Origin: a virus
Reading direction: 5' to 3' (one strand)
IMG/VR virus record: IMGVR_UViG_3300027861_000035
Coordinates: 1 to 58,547 of that record
DNA length: 58,547 bases
The translations under genes were made by a program, and so were the position numbers. The notes beneath the pieces were generated by a model. It had not been told where the DNA came from. It did not search any database and saw only the letters and a list, made by a program, of their open reading frames with translations. Of this stretch, positions 1 through 7,988 are shown in pieces (position 1 is the first letter of the stretch; each line of letters begins with the position of its first letter).

Positions 1-325
1 CACTTACAAGAGATGAAGTTCCTAGCTGGCCTTGGTTTGTAATAGAAACGAAGTCCTGGTCTGTAAAGGGTACGCCTTCCCTAATGTAAAGCGTTGCGCT
101 CGTCACGTCTACACTTCGAAGAACTCCCCCATATTCCTCATCGGTAAGGGGTGCGCCTAAAGATATAACAGAGGACGCTTCTACTACTGAGGAAGCTCCT
201 TGACCTACTTGAAAATGATTTATTTGGTAGGAAGAGATATCACATTCATCCCTAACATTGGATTGACTTACTGGACCACTTGAGGGCATAAGGCCCACTC
301 CTTCCGTTAAAAGATTAAAATTCAT
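1..325 (-). CDS. Unknown virion-region protein, partial (C-terminus outside window)
   Basis: An open frame starts with ATG at 325 and runs without a stop to the window edge (about 108 codons, beginning MNFNLLTEGVGLMP). Its start overlaps the stop of the upstream gene by one base (TAATG), which is translational-coupling geometry and supports this start. The visible part is polar, rich in Ser, Val and Thr, with no membrane segment or known motif. It lies downstream of two genes that look like virion proteins, so a tail or baseplate-associated role is plausible by position only. Confidence 0.7.
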   Translation of the reverse strand, partial: MNFNLLTEGVGLMPSSGPVSQSNVRDECDISSYQINHFQVGQGASSVVEASSVISLGAPLTDEEYGGVLRSVDVTSATLYIREGVPFTDQDFVSITNQGQLGTSSLVS

Positions 326-1041
326 TATCCTTGTAACTCCGCGCATTTCCTCTTCGCGCCGTTTGAATCTTCCCAATCCATATCTAGGTCCTTGAGCATT
401 TTATCTAAAGTACCTTTAATGGACCCCTTCCAATTCCTGGGATGTAAGTCACACCAACCACCTGTAGGAGGGGTTGCTCCGCCGTTAGGGCATCTCCTGG
501 CATACTCCGCATCGCCTAAAAGACCATTCGCCCACCCTGGGGGCGCACATACAGTAGAACTAACACCAAGACTTGCGGGTGTTGCGGTAGCCGTGGTCGC
601 GCAATCCTCTGATTCGAATACCCTTCCTACGAAGCTCCCCCAAGTGAATAAGCAATCATCCCCCGTATCACCAAGCCCAGGGTCAACATTGGCACCCTCC
701 TTGCATTTTCCTGCAGAATCGCTTCTCCTCCAAGTTATACTATAAGTACCCTTCCTACGGTCTCCGTCCATTTCCGTAGACACGTCATCATAATACTCAG
801 CCTCTTCTTCCTCACAACCTACACCGTAAAGCACCTCTAAAGACGTACTCATTACTGAAGCGCTTGAGGTGTTGTCCCAATCGCTATAAACAGTAACAGT
901 TAGACGCTGATTGCAATAACATAGAGTTTTAGAGGGATTGCCTGATGCTTCGAAGCTATCTCCGCTCGTAACATCGGTCCCTTCGGATTGACCTATTAGA
1001 GTTCCAGGAAAACTTATGTCTATAATATCTTTAAATTCCAT
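325..1041 (-). CDS. Cys-rich hypothetical protein, probably virion-associated
   Basis: A 238-residue acidic protein with about a dozen cysteines spread along it (for example near residues 41-43, 76, 113, 130 and 147). It has no signal peptide, no membrane segment and no motif I recognise. It sits between two genes of the same leftward unit, six bases after the upstream stop and overlapping the downstream start by one base. The setting suggests a structural or tail-adhesion component, but no function can be read from the sequence. Confidence 0.7.
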   Translation of the reverse strand: MEFKDIIDISFPGTLIGQSEGTDVTSGDSFEASGNPSKTLCYCNQRLTVTVYSDWDNTSSASVMSTSLEVLYGVGCEEEEAEYYDDVSTEMDGDRRKGTYSITWRRSDSAGKCKEGANVDPGLGDTGDDCLFTWGSFVGRVFESEDCATTATATPASLGVSSTVCAPPGWANGLLGDAEYARRCPNGGATPPTGGWCDLHPRNWKGSIKGTLDKMLKDLDMDWEDSNGAKRKCAELQG

Positions 1042-1047
1042 TAGTTA

Positions 1048-1857
1048 TTAACTCCCGCAGCAATCTTTAAATACAGGCTTCGCTACATTTCCTCCGAAAG
1101 AATAATCACCTATAATAGCATTTTGAACCAATACTATGGTCAAACCTGCCTGAGCGGGGTCGCTCATGTCTCCAGAAGGTACAGTACCAGTAACCGTATA
1201 AGTTTTTATATTCTTAGTATCAGGACACGGCCACTTGCAGCACCCTGCTTTTTTCCATATATAATCACTAAACCGCATTATCCCTCCTACGGTCCACGTA
1301 CTATTCATTGTGCTATTCCAACTGAAGGGGCCGCTCTGGCCTATCACTTCATCGCAAGTCATCATATGTGGCCCATGGACCCACCCGTCTGGGTTGACGT
1401 CTCTTTTACCCTCGCACCACACATGCAAGCACTTGGTGGTGGCTCCAACTTGTATTGTACCCGTGTAAGTCTGTGAAGTACGGCTAGCAGCCTTAAAAGT
1501 GAGAGAGCCTGTTATAGATAGGACGTGAGCGCAACAGTTTTCCCTTGTACCGTCCGCAGCAGCAGCAGCAGCCGCAAAAGATTCTGACCAGTCCGCTGAT
1601 TCACGGAGTTGGTTCTCGGTCCCTTCTGGGACAATAGAAGGTCTGGGACCATAACGCTGGAAGTCGGGTAGGCACGAACTCGTCGAGGGGGTTAGGTTAT
1701 AACATCCAGACGCCGTCATAAACTGAGCAATACTCTGTCCGAGTCCGCTTGTAATGACGTTATGGTCATCGAACAGTACGGTCTCTTCACCTGTCTTGTT
1801 ATCTATCTTGATAACCTCTAGATGTCCTGTGAGTTTTAGTTTTTCGTTGAAGTCCAT
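1048..1857 (-). CDS. Putative virion structural protein
   Basis: A 269-residue protein. Its N-terminus (MDFNEKLKLTGHLEVIKID, then a VLFDDHNVITSGLGQ segment at about 28-42) resembles the start of small structural proteins that many tailed phages encode near tail or baseplate genes. I know this from general experience with such proteins, not from a search. The rest is Thr/Ser/Gly-rich with several Cys, including an Ala-rich run at about residues 95-102. It is the first gene of a leftward group of three after a terminator. An AT-rich CTAGATAA box at about 1895-1905 is a possible late promoter. Confidence 0.65.
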   Translation of the reverse strand: MDFNEKLKLTGHLEVIKIDNKTGEETVLFDDHNVITSGLGQSIAQFMTASGCYNLTPSTSSCLPDFQRYGPRPSIVPEGTENQLRESADWSESFAAAAAAADGTRENCCAHVLSITGSLTFKAASRTSQTYTGTIQVGATTKCLHVWCEGKRDVNPDGWVHGPHMMTCDEVIGQSGPFSWNSTMNSTWTVGGIMRFSDYIWKKAGCCKWPCPDTKNIKTYTVTGTVPSGDMSDPAQAGLTIVLVQNAIIGDYSFGGNVAKPVFKDCCGS

Positions 1858-1913
1858 TATGTATGCGTGCGCTCCCGCCCTGCACTCGCGCTCTTATTAT
1901 CTAGGGTAGATAC

Positions 1914-1949
1914 AAAAAAAGCCATGATGAGTATTAACCCACCATGGCT
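1914..1949 (-). terminator. Rho-independent terminator
   Basis: On the minus strand AGCCATG (1949-1943) pairs with CATGGCT (1926-1920), with a partly paired apex, and is followed by seven T. It lies just after the stop of the leftward membrane-protein gene. Confidence 0.8.
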
Positions 1950-1967
1950 CAAATTAAAAAAGTAAGG

Positions 1968-2330
1968 TCAGTCTTCTTTTACATCGCACTTGTCGCACTC
2001 GGTTTCAGTAATAGCACCTTCGACCATACCATAGACACCTTTAACGGTGGGAGCTACAAGCTCAACCGTTTCAACGACAGCGTTTTCGGCTACACCGTAA
2101 ACCCCTTGAACGACATCCGAAGGAATGGCATAAACAGAACCCAAAACGGGAACGCTACGCACACTACCATCAACTTCCGAAAGGCTAGATTTAGTACCGT
2201 CAATTGCACGGCAGCCGACAAGTCCACCTAGGACAAAGAGACCCAAAAGAGAGCCGAGAATGAACCAAACTAGTTGGCTCCAATTTGCAAGCAAGCTTGC
2301 TTTGATTTTAGTTAGAATTTGTTTCCACAT
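1968..2330 (-). CDS. Small membrane or lipoprotein, unknown
   Basis: A 120-residue protein with one hydrophobic segment at about residues 18-40 that ends in GGLVGC, which resembles a lipobox with Cys at 40. The remainder is acidic and Val-rich, with two similar stretches (VVQGVYGVAENAV and TVKGVYGMVEGAI) that look like an internal repeat. It is an isolated leftward gene with its own terminator. A periplasm-facing role such as lysis or superinfection exclusion is possible but is only inferred from topology. Confidence 0.6.
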   Translation of the reverse strand: MWKQILTKIKASLLANWSQLVWFILGSLLGLFVLGGLVGCRAIDGTKSSLSEVDGSVRSVPVLGSVYAIPSDVVQGVYGVAENAVVETVELVAPTVKGVYGMVEGAITETECDKCDVKED

Positions 2331-2425
2331 AGTTATATATAATAGGCAATCGAGTACAGAAATGACCCGCTAAGTTCTATTATGTAGTGCATGTCCCTCG
2401 GTAAGCCCCGTCAAAACTAAAAACA

Positions 2426-4330
2426 ATGAGCAATTTCGAACCCACAGGCTTAGGCCATCAAATATTTATGGAGAAGTACGCCTTCCCTGGTGAACAAACA
2501 TGGAAGGAGTGTGCCAAGAGAGTCGCTTCCCACGCAGCAGGCGCGGAGGGGGACGAAAAGAGAGTCTCTATAGAGAAGAAGTTCTACGATTCTATTCGTT
2601 CAGGGGACTTCTGCCCTGGTGGTCGCATCCTTTTCGGGTCGGGACGCTCTCATCAGAACCTCCTTAACTGTTATGTGCTGGACCCTAAGGATTCAGTAGA
2701 CAGTATTGGTAAGACTATATCCGACATGTATAGAATCTCATGCGGAGGTGGGGGTATCGGCTTCAACTTTAGTAATATTAGACCTAAAGGAAACGACATT
2801 GGGAACATTAAGAACAGCGCCCCAGGTTCTATCTCCGTTATGCGTATGATTAACGAGATTGGAAACCATGTACGCGCAGGTAAGAACCGCCGTACTGCTT
2901 TAATGTCCATCCTAAACATCACTCATCCTGATTTTCTAGAGTTCCTTGACGTAAAGTTAGACCGTCATGAGCTTACAAACTTCAACATTTCGGTTGCTAT
3001 AACCAAAACTTTCGTTGAAGCGGTGGAAAATGATGCGGAGTGGTACTTTACATGGGGTGGACGTCACCAAAAATTCTATCAATATGAAGTAGACCGTATT
3101 TCCGAGGAAGGTAATGACAAGGTTAAAGTGGTTGCTTTTGACGAAGAGGACGCGATTGGACGCGCAGCTATGTTTTACAAGAAGCATTTCAACGATTCCT
3201 TTGAAAATTCAGTAAAAATCTACATTTCAGCTAAAGATTTGTGGGGTCGTATCGTTGAAAATGCAATTGAATCGGGCGAACCTGGAATTTTTAACATTGA
3301 TTTTGCAAATGAGTTCACAAATGTCTCGTATTTCGAGTACATGCCATCAACAAACCCATGCGGGGAGGAAGTTTTACCAAATTATGGTAATTGTTGTCTC
3401 GGTCACGTCAATCTTTCCAATATGGTGTCGGATGAAGGCACAGTTGACTGGAAAAAGTTGGCTAGAACAGTACGTTTAGGTGTAAGATTCTTAGATAACA
3501 TACTTTCGGTTAATCACTTCCCAATTACGGAGTGCAAAGACGCTGGATTGAAGTCTAGACGAATCGGTTTGGGTATTACGGGGCTTCACTACTTCTTAAT
3601 CAAGGCTGGTTACCGTTATGGTTCGGATAATTGCCTTGAATTCCTTGAAAGGTTGTTTGGAACCATTCGAAATGAAGCCTACAAAGCGTCTTGCGAGATA
3701 GGAGATGAGAAAGGCTCGTTCCCTGCTTATGACTGGACCCAATTAAAAGATGAAAAATACTTCCAAACACTCCCCTCCCGACTTCGTAACGATATCAGGA
3801 GTAAAGGGCTTCGTAATGCTGTGCTACTTACTGTTGCTCCTACTGGTACAATTAGTATGGTTCTCGGTACTAGCACTGGTCTTGAGCCTATCTTCGCTCC
3901 TGTGTATAAGCGCAAATGGCGTACAGGCACTGATGGGGTATGGAATGAAGCGTTTGTCGTGGACGCGCTCTTCAAAAAGCTCTACTTGGATGGACGGGAC
4001 CTCAATCACTGTGTTGGAGCATATGATGTTAGTCCAGAGGAACACATCAAAGTACAAGCAGTCGTACAGTCGTTCATTGATTCGGCTGTTTCAAAAACAT
4101 GTAACTTGCCTAACAATTATAAAGCAACGGAAGAGGTCAAAGGACAGCTTGCAGAATACGCAAACGAGTTGAAAGGGTTCACCTTTTACCGTGCGGGGTC
4201 CAGAGGTAACGAGCCTCTAACCGCCGTGGACTGGACTTCGATTAACCTGGACAAGCTTATCAGGGAAGGGAAGTATGAAGAACGGTCAGATGGGATTGAT
4301 ACTTGCAGAGATGGAGTATGCGAACTCTAA
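2426..4330 (+). CDS. nrdJ: Ribonucleoside reductase, adenosylcobalamin-dependent (class II) type
   Basis: A 634-residue protein reducing ribonucleotides to deoxyribonucleotides for phage DNA synthesis. FCPGGRILFGSG (62-73) and Cys82 fit the substrate-site disulfide partner. SCGGGGIGFNFSNIRPKG follows it, as in class II enzymes. NPCGE with Cys312 fits the thiyl-radical cysteine, and a C-terminal Cys627/Cys632 pair fits the redox shuttle. No small subunit (NrdB) gene is in the window, which supports the B12 type over class I. It is a stand-alone rightward gene. I see no Shine-Dalgarno before ATG 2426 and no cobalamin riboswitch upstream. Family is confident; class II over class I is inference. 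Confidence 0.88.
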   Translation: MSNFEPTGLGHQIFMEKYAFPGEQTWKECAKRVASHAAGAEGDEKRVSIEKKFYDSIRSGDFCPGGRILFGSGRSHQNLLNCYVLDPKDSVDSIGKTISDMYRISCGGGGIGFNFSNIRPKGNDIGNIKNSAPGSISVMRMINEIGNHVRAGKNRRTALMSILNITHPDFLEFLDVKLDRHELTNFNISVAITKTFVEAVENDAEWYFTWGGRHQKFYQYEVDRISEEGNDKVKVVAFDEEDAIGRAAMFYKKHFNDSFENSVKIYISAKDLWGRIVENAIESGEPGIFNIDFANEFTNVSYFEYMPSTNPCGEEVLPNYGNCCLGHVNLSNMVSDEGTVDWKKLARTVRLGVRFLDNILSVNHFPITECKDAGLKSRRIGLGITGLHYFLIKAGYRYGSDNCLEFLERLFGTIRNEAYKASCEIGDEKGSFPAYDWTQLKDEKYFQTLPSRLRNDIRSKGLRNAVLLTVAPTGTISMVLGTSTGLEPIFAPVYKRKWRTGTDGVWNEAFVVDALFKKLYLDGRDLNHCVGAYDVSPEEHIKVQAVVQSFIDSAVSKTCNLPNNYKATEEVKGQLAEYANELKGFTFYRAGSRGNEPLTAVDWTSINLDKLIREGKYEERSDGIDTCRDGVCEL

Positions 4331-4335
4331 TTTTA

Positions 4336-4367
4336 AGTAATTTTTCAATTAAAACCTGAAAAATTAC
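4336..4367. repeat. Perfect 10-bp inverted repeat after the reductase gene
   Basis: TAATTTTTCA and TGAAAAATTA are perfectly complementary arms around a 9-base AT-rich loop. The element lies between the reductase stop and a TATAATATAATATG start region. It may act as a weak terminator or as an operator for the next gene. It has no T-tract. Confidence 0.6.
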
Positions 4368-4379
4368 CTATAATATAAT

Positions 4380-5201
4380 ATGAATAAAATTATTTTAACC
4401 TTGTTCTTACTGCTAGGTGCTACCGCCCCAGCACTCGCTGATGTTATTACCGTAGACGGTACTATCATTGATGGTCAAACTTTTACGAGTACCCTCTCTG
4501 TGAAAGCTCACGATGTTATTATTCGAAACTGTACTATTGATATGGCTTGGGATGGTTCCGATGGATGGTACGGTATCTCCAATGTGTATTATGACTCCAA
4601 TGGGAACCCTCGCTCAACTAATCTCTTGATTGAGAACTGTACTGTTCGAGGTGGAACTACTGGAATCTATGTCCACCATGCTAGAGTCATGTTTAATGAT
4701 ATTACCGATGTGGGCTCTGATGCTATGAAATGTAGTACTAGAGGCAATGCCCGCTTTATTGGAAATCATACTGCTCGTCTTGGTTTAATTCCTGGTTCTC
4801 ATGCAGACGGTCTTCAACTGGTTGGAGGCTCTAATGTTTTGATTGCTTACAATCACTTCGACATCCCCATCAGTCATGCGGATAGCGGTCCTTGGGGCAG
4901 CAACGCTGGTTGCATGATTCATGATGGAAGCGCTGATATCTCACGCATCTTCATCTTTGGCAACCTATTTGATGGTGGAAACTTTTCCATCTTCCTTACT
5001 CACAAGAACGGCTCCCCTTGGCAAGCTCCTACCATGTGCCGCGTGAATAACAATACCTTTACCGATGATTACCGCTTTGGTCCTTTTTCTTGGGACTACG
5101 ACCCCCTGATTCAGGTCAACGGAAACCGTTGGGCTGATGGAAGCCTTATGGATTACGGTCAATGGGACATCAACACTTGGGATGACTGGCCCAATCAATG
5201 A
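4380..5201 (+). CDS. Secreted right-handed parallel beta-helix protein (lyase-like), copy 1
   Basis: A 273-residue protein with a clear signal peptide (MNKIILTLFLLLGATAPALA, cut before DVITV). The mature part is made of short repeats of the type VIIRNCT / LLIENCTV / NVLIAYNHF / IFIFGNLFDG, typical of pectate-lyase-like right-handed parallel beta-helices. It may bind or cleave an anionic polysaccharide, but I cannot assign catalytic residues. A phage protein with an N-terminal export signal implies release from infected cells rather than incorporation as a tailspike. The ATG lies 5 nt after TATAATATAAT-like sequence. It is a close paralog of the next gene and arose by tandem duplication. Confidence 0.8.
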   Translation: MNKIILTLFLLLGATAPALADVITVDGTIIDGQTFTSTLSVKAHDVIIRNCTIDMAWDGSDGWYGISNVYYDSNGNPRSTNLLIENCTVRGGTTGIYVHHARVMFNDITDVGSDAMKCSTRGNARFIGNHTARLGLIPGSHADGLQLVGGSNVLIAYNHFDIPISHADSGPWGSNAGCMIHDGSADISRIFIFGNLFDGGNFSIFLTHKNGSPWQAPTMCRVNNNTFTDDYRFGPFSWDYDPLIQVNGNRWADGSLMDYGQWDINTWDDWPNQ

Positions 5202-5211
5202 GGAAAACACT

Positions 5212-6015
5212 ATGAAGAAACTTATTTTAACTACCCTCTTACTGCTAGGTGCTACCGCGCCAGCAATCGCTGATGTTATTACCGTAGACGGTACTATCAT
5301 TGACGGACAAGCTTTTACGAGTCAACTCTCTGTGAAAGCTCACGATGTTATCGTTAGAAACTGTACCTTCTTGCTTCCTATCAACGCAGGGTCTTATGGG
5401 CTTTCTAATGTCTATTATGATTCTAATAGTCAGCCCCGCTCTACTAATCTGTTGGTTGAGAACTGTACCTTTAGAGGTTCCAATTCTTCCGCTGTATATG
5501 TACAGTACGCTAGAGTCATCGGTAATGATATTCAGGAGTGTGGAGCAGACGCAATTAAAATCTCTACCAAAGGGCATTGTCGAATTATAGGTAATTATAT
5601 TGCCCGTATTGGCAGGAATTCGGGTTCCCATGCTGACGGACTGCAAATGACAGGAGGTTCGGATGTTATGATTGCTTATAACCACTTTGATATGCCTGTT
5701 AGCTTTGCAGACGCGAATGGGTATAACAGTAATGCCTGTATTATAATACAAACACAATTAGCACCCGTTGAGCGGATTTTGATTTGGGGCAACCATTTTC
5801 AAGGAGGTAACTATACTGTATATATTACAGAACACGCATCTGGGGGCATTCCTAGCCCCACTAGGATTAGGTTCAATGATAATACTTTTGGAACCGATTT
5901 TCGTTTTGGTGTTCTTCAATGGGACTATGACCCTTGGATTCAGGTCAACGGAAATGTGTGGGATGATGGAACTTTTATGGACATCAACACTTGGGATGAC
6001 TGGCCCAACCAGTAA
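5212..6015 (+). CDS. Secreted right-handed parallel beta-helix protein (lyase-like), copy 2
   Basis: A 267-residue paralog of the preceding gene, beginning ten bases after it. I chose ATG 5212 over an in-frame upstream ATG because it is preceded by GAGGAAAAC and starts a signal peptide (MKKLILTTLLLLGATAPAIA) matching copy 1. The opening of the mature protein is nearly identical in both copies (DVITVDGTIIDGQ), as is the C-terminal INTWDDWPNQ. The middle, including the DGLQ and AYNHFD turns, has diverged. Export and carbohydrate binding or degradation are inferred from the fold. Confidence 0.8.
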   Translation: MKKLILTTLLLLGATAPAIADVITVDGTIIDGQAFTSQLSVKAHDVIVRNCTFLLPINAGSYGLSNVYYDSNSQPRSTNLLVENCTFRGSNSSAVYVQYARVIGNDIQECGADAIKISTKGHCRIIGNYIARIGRNSGSHADGLQMTGGSDVMIAYNHFDMPVSFADANGYNSNACIIIQTQLAPVERILIWGNHFQGGNYTVYITEHASGGIPSPTRIRFNDNTFGTDFRFGVLQWDYDPWIQVNGNVWDDGTFMDINTWDDWPNQ

Positions 6016-6024
6016 TTAAAACTT

Positions 6025-6153
6025 ATGAAGAAGTATCTAACAGAGAAAAATCTCTTGTGGGCTATTTTGGCTGTGTTAACAGTCGTTAGTGTCCTACAAG
6101 TAAAGCATATTTGTGACAGCATTTGTGCCCCTATACCCGTAAAAGGAAAATAA
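6025..6153 (+). CDS. Small membrane protein
   Basis: A 42-residue ORF starting MKKYLTEKNLLWAILAVL, with one membrane segment at about residues 10-27 and a short Cys-containing tail. It begins nine bases after the beta-helix gene and ends four bases before the next ORF, so it is part of the same unit. Its N-terminus resembles that of the following gene (MKNLLTEKNFMWLAIIACAVL), so the two are diverged duplicates at least in the anchor. Function unknown. Confidence 0.6.
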   Translation: MKKYLTEKNLLWAILAVLTVVSVLQVKHICDSICAPIPVKGK

Positions 6154-6157
6154 TACT

Positions 6158-6529
6158 ATGAAAAATTTACTAACAGAGAAGAACTTTATGTGGCTCGCAA
6201 TCATTGCGTGTGCCGTCCTTAGCTTTACCAAGCCCTTCAACAAAGGAAGGCAGAGTGAGTGTAAACGCATGACCCCCAACCAAAGCCATTGGGACCAGGA
6301 GGAGCGAGGTATGAAAATTGAGCGACAGAAGCGCATGAAACAGCGGGGTAACAGGAACCTCTCCCCTGAGCAGCGTAAGGCTGCAAAGGAATTGAGTGAG
6401 CTAAGTGAACCAGACATGATGGAGTTTTACCGCTCGCAAGAGTCTAATGAGCATACGAAAGCTAATGAGCCTCGCTTCGGAGCGCACGATTTCTTTCTAG
6501 GTCAAGATGCCAAACTATGGGACAAGTGA
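6158..6529 (+). CDS. Membrane-anchored basic protein, unknown
   Basis: A 123-residue protein with an N-terminal membrane anchor (about residues 8-24) followed by a charged soluble part rich in Lys, Arg, Glu and Gln, such as RGMKIERQKRMKQRGNRN at about 50-67. The anchor resembles that of the preceding 42-residue protein. It overlaps the next ORF by 23 bases. No recognised domain. It may act at the inner membrane with its neighbours. Confidence 0.6.
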   Translation: MKNLLTEKNFMWLAIIACAVLSFTKPFNKGRQSECKRMTPNQSHWDQEERGMKIERQKRMKQRGNRNLSPEQRKAAKELSELSEPDMMEFYRSQESNEHTKANEPRFGAHDFFLGQDAKLWDK

Positions 6530-6734
6530 GTTTCCAATGCATGAATATTTTATTATTTACCTTGCAAAGGAAATGCGACCTGACCTAGTAAAGGATGGGT
6601 TTCTACCCACCAAACTACAACAGTATCTTTTAAATATAGAGAACTATGCGGGTAAGTCGGAGGGGTCAATCCAATCTAGACAGGTTGTAGCTCTTGCTTT
6701 AGCTACGTGGGACCAATTTGAGGAAAAGTTATGA
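6507..6734 (+). CDS. Hypothetical protein
   Basis: A 75-residue soluble, alpha-helical-looking protein (LPTKLQQYLLNIENYAG, SRQVVALALATWDQFEEKL). The first ATG overlaps the preceding gene by 23 bases; an internal ATG at residue 11 would reduce the overlap to none. It overlaps the next small ORF by four bases (ATGA). Not recognised. Confidence 0.5.
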   Translation: MPNYGTSEFPMHEYFIIYLAKEMRPDLVKDGFLPTKLQQYLLNIENYAGKSEGSIQSRQVVALALATWDQFEEKL

Positions 6735-6850
6735 AACTTAGAAATAAAAGAAATAAAAAAGAAGTGACAGCAGGTAAAATACTTGAAGCCCTTGTATTTG
6801 TACTTTTATCTCTTGCAGGTTTTATTGCTTTAGCAAAACTAATTGGTTAA
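6731..6850 (+). CDS. Very small membrane protein
   Basis: A 39-residue ORF: a basic N-terminus (MKLRNKRNKKEV), then one membrane helix at about residues 16-36. It starts inside the stop of the preceding gene (ATGA overlap) after GAGGAAAAG, a good ribosome binding site, and its stop directly abuts the ATG of the deaminase gene. This positions it firmly in the unit. Function unknown. Confidence 0.55.
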   Translation: MKLRNKRNKKEVTAGKILEALVFVLLSLAGFIALAKLIG

Positions 6851-7279
6851 ATGGCTACTCAAGAAGATTTAGACTTAGCTTACATGGACATGGCGTGGAG
6901 ATGGGGTAAACTCTCCCACGCTACCCGCAAACAAGTGGGCGCGTTAGTCGTAAAAGACAATCAGATTATATCTGATGGATTCAATGGGACGCCTAAGGGC
7001 TTCTCTAACAGGTGCGAAGGGAGAGACGGCCAAACACTCCCAGAGGTACTCCACGCCGAATCTAACGCCCTTACAAAGCTTGCACGGGGGACTCAGAGTA
7101 GTGACACCGCCACACTATATGTCACACTCTCCCCCTGCTTTCAATGCGCGAAGCTAATTATCCAATCAGGGATTAAACGCGTCGTGTGCGGTGAAAAGTA
7201 CTCCGACCAGAGTGGAGTTCATTTTCTAAAAGAGTGTGACGTAATTGTAGAGTTCTGTGAAGACCTTATCGTAGACTAG
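6851..7279 (+). CDS. dCMP deaminase family protein
   Basis: A 142-residue zinc-dependent deaminase that would convert dCMP to dUMP, feeding dTTP synthesis; this pairs with the window's dUTPase and reductase. The zinc site is clear: HAE at 68-70 (Glu70 as proton shuttle) and PCFQC at 95-99 (Cys96, Cys99). NGTPKG (46-51) matches the loop seen in phage dCMP deaminases. It starts right after the previous stop. Its end overlaps the convergent gene by four bases. Confidence 0.88.
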   Translation: MATQEDLDLAYMDMAWRWGKLSHATRKQVGALVVKDNQIISDGFNGTPKGFSNRCEGRDGQTLPEVLHAESNALTKLARGTQSSDTATLYVTLSPCFQCAKLIIQSGIKRVVCGEKYSDQSGVHFLKECDVIVEFCEDLIVD

Positions 7280-7518
7280 TCATCAAGCACTTTGGGAATG
7301 ATTATACTAGGATTTTCCATCTTAAACCTGAGAACCCAGTTTTCCATCTCAGTCTTAGTGAATTCTTTCTCTAATTCAAGTTCGATTGCTTGAAGCTTGA
7401 AATCAATTGCAATCAGGGTGGAGTTAATCCAAATTACCCCAGCGCAGATAGCAGCGACAAGACTCATGGGTAGTAGAGTTTTCTGCGAGATAGTGGATTT
7501 TGGTTCTGAGGCAGGCAT
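7276..7518 (-). CDS. Membrane protein with one helix and coiled-coil tail
   Basis: An 80-residue protein with a hydrophobic segment at about residues 16-38, followed by a charged, probably helical part (KLQAIELELEKEFTKTEMEN). This layout is common in small phage proteins of unknown role and also occurs in lysis accessory proteins. It is the second of two leftward genes and follows a CTATATATTT late-type box at 7533-7543. Not assigned. Confidence 0.55.
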   Translation of the reverse strand: MPASEPKSTISQKTLLPMSLVAAICAGVIWINSTLIAIDFKLQAIELELEKEFTKTEMENWVLRFKMENPSIIIPKVLDD

Positions 7519-7532
7519 AATAGGCGTTCCTA

Positions 7533-7543
7533 AAAATATATAG
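7533..7543 (-). promoter_or_regulatory. Late-promoter-like box
   Basis: CTATATATTTT on the minus strand, 15 nt upstream of ATG 7518. It matches the CTAWATAW pattern found before other virion-type genes of this window. Confidence 0.4.
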
Positions 7544-7568
7544 GGTGTTCCTCTATAAAAACCACTAG

Positions 7569-7907
7569 TTATTCGTAAGTAGCAGCTAAGCCTTCAAGTA
7601 CCAAAATATCGTTTATGGTATCCCTCTCAGATTTAACTCGGAGAGCCCCTAAGACGCGTCCATACTTACCGATACCGTGACATATTAGCTCTGCCTTCAT
7701 ATCATTCTTTTCAAGAAGTTCTATTACTCGGTTTTTGCAGATAATGCCACGCGCCTTCTCTTCTAGGTTTCTCGTACGTGTCTCAGGAGCATCTATCCCC
7801 GAAAAACGTATACGTTTCTTAGTCCATATTTTAAACCCTAAATCCACCATTGCGTCAACAGTGTCCCCGTCAAGCACGCGTAATACTTCAATATAATATT
7901 TATACAT
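7569..7907 (-). CDS. Staphylococcal-nuclease-like (SNase) protein
   Basis: A 112-residue thermonuclease-fold protein: VLDGDTVDAMVDLG (11-24) is the metal-binding strand pair, RIRFSGIDAPETR (32-44) carries the conserved Arg and the Asp-Ala-Pro-Glu motif, and IGKYGRVLGAL (about 87-97) matches the second Arg element. Expected activity is Ca-dependent cleavage of DNA or RNA. No signal peptide, so it acts in the cytoplasm, perhaps on host nucleic acid. Upstream lie both a CTAAATATTT box and a CTATAATA box. Confidence 0.85.
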   Translation of the reverse strand: MYKYYIEVLRVLDGDTVDAMVDLGFKIWTKKRIRFSGIDAPETRTRNLEEKARGIICKNRVIELLEKNDMKAELICHGIGKYGRVLGALRVKSERDTINDILVLEGLAATYE

Positions 7908-7911
7908 AGTA

Positions 7912-7921
7912 AAATATTTAG
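7912..7921 (-). promoter_or_regulatory. Late-promoter-like box
   Basis: CTAAATATTT on the minus strand, five bases from ATG 7907; same pattern as before other late genes. Confidence 0.35.
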
Positions 7922-7930
7922 GGACCCTGA

Positions 7931-7939
7931 CTATTATAG
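7931..7939 (-). promoter_or_regulatory. CTATAATA box
   Basis: CTATAATAG on the minus strand, 24 nt upstream of the nuclease start; a recurrent box in this genome (see finding). Confidence 0.4.
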
Positions 7940-7988
7940 TGTAAGAGATGGGTGCTTAAACGCCCCGACCCCCCTACCTAAACACAAC

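Noticed and set aside
392-745. Plus-strand ORF opposite the Cys-rich protein
   Set aside because: Antisense shadow of the longer 325-1041 gene, with no ribosome site and unlike neighbours in orientation.
1944-2231. Plus-strand ORF opposite the membrane protein gene
   Set aside because: It begins within the minus-strand terminator and only mirrors the real gene.
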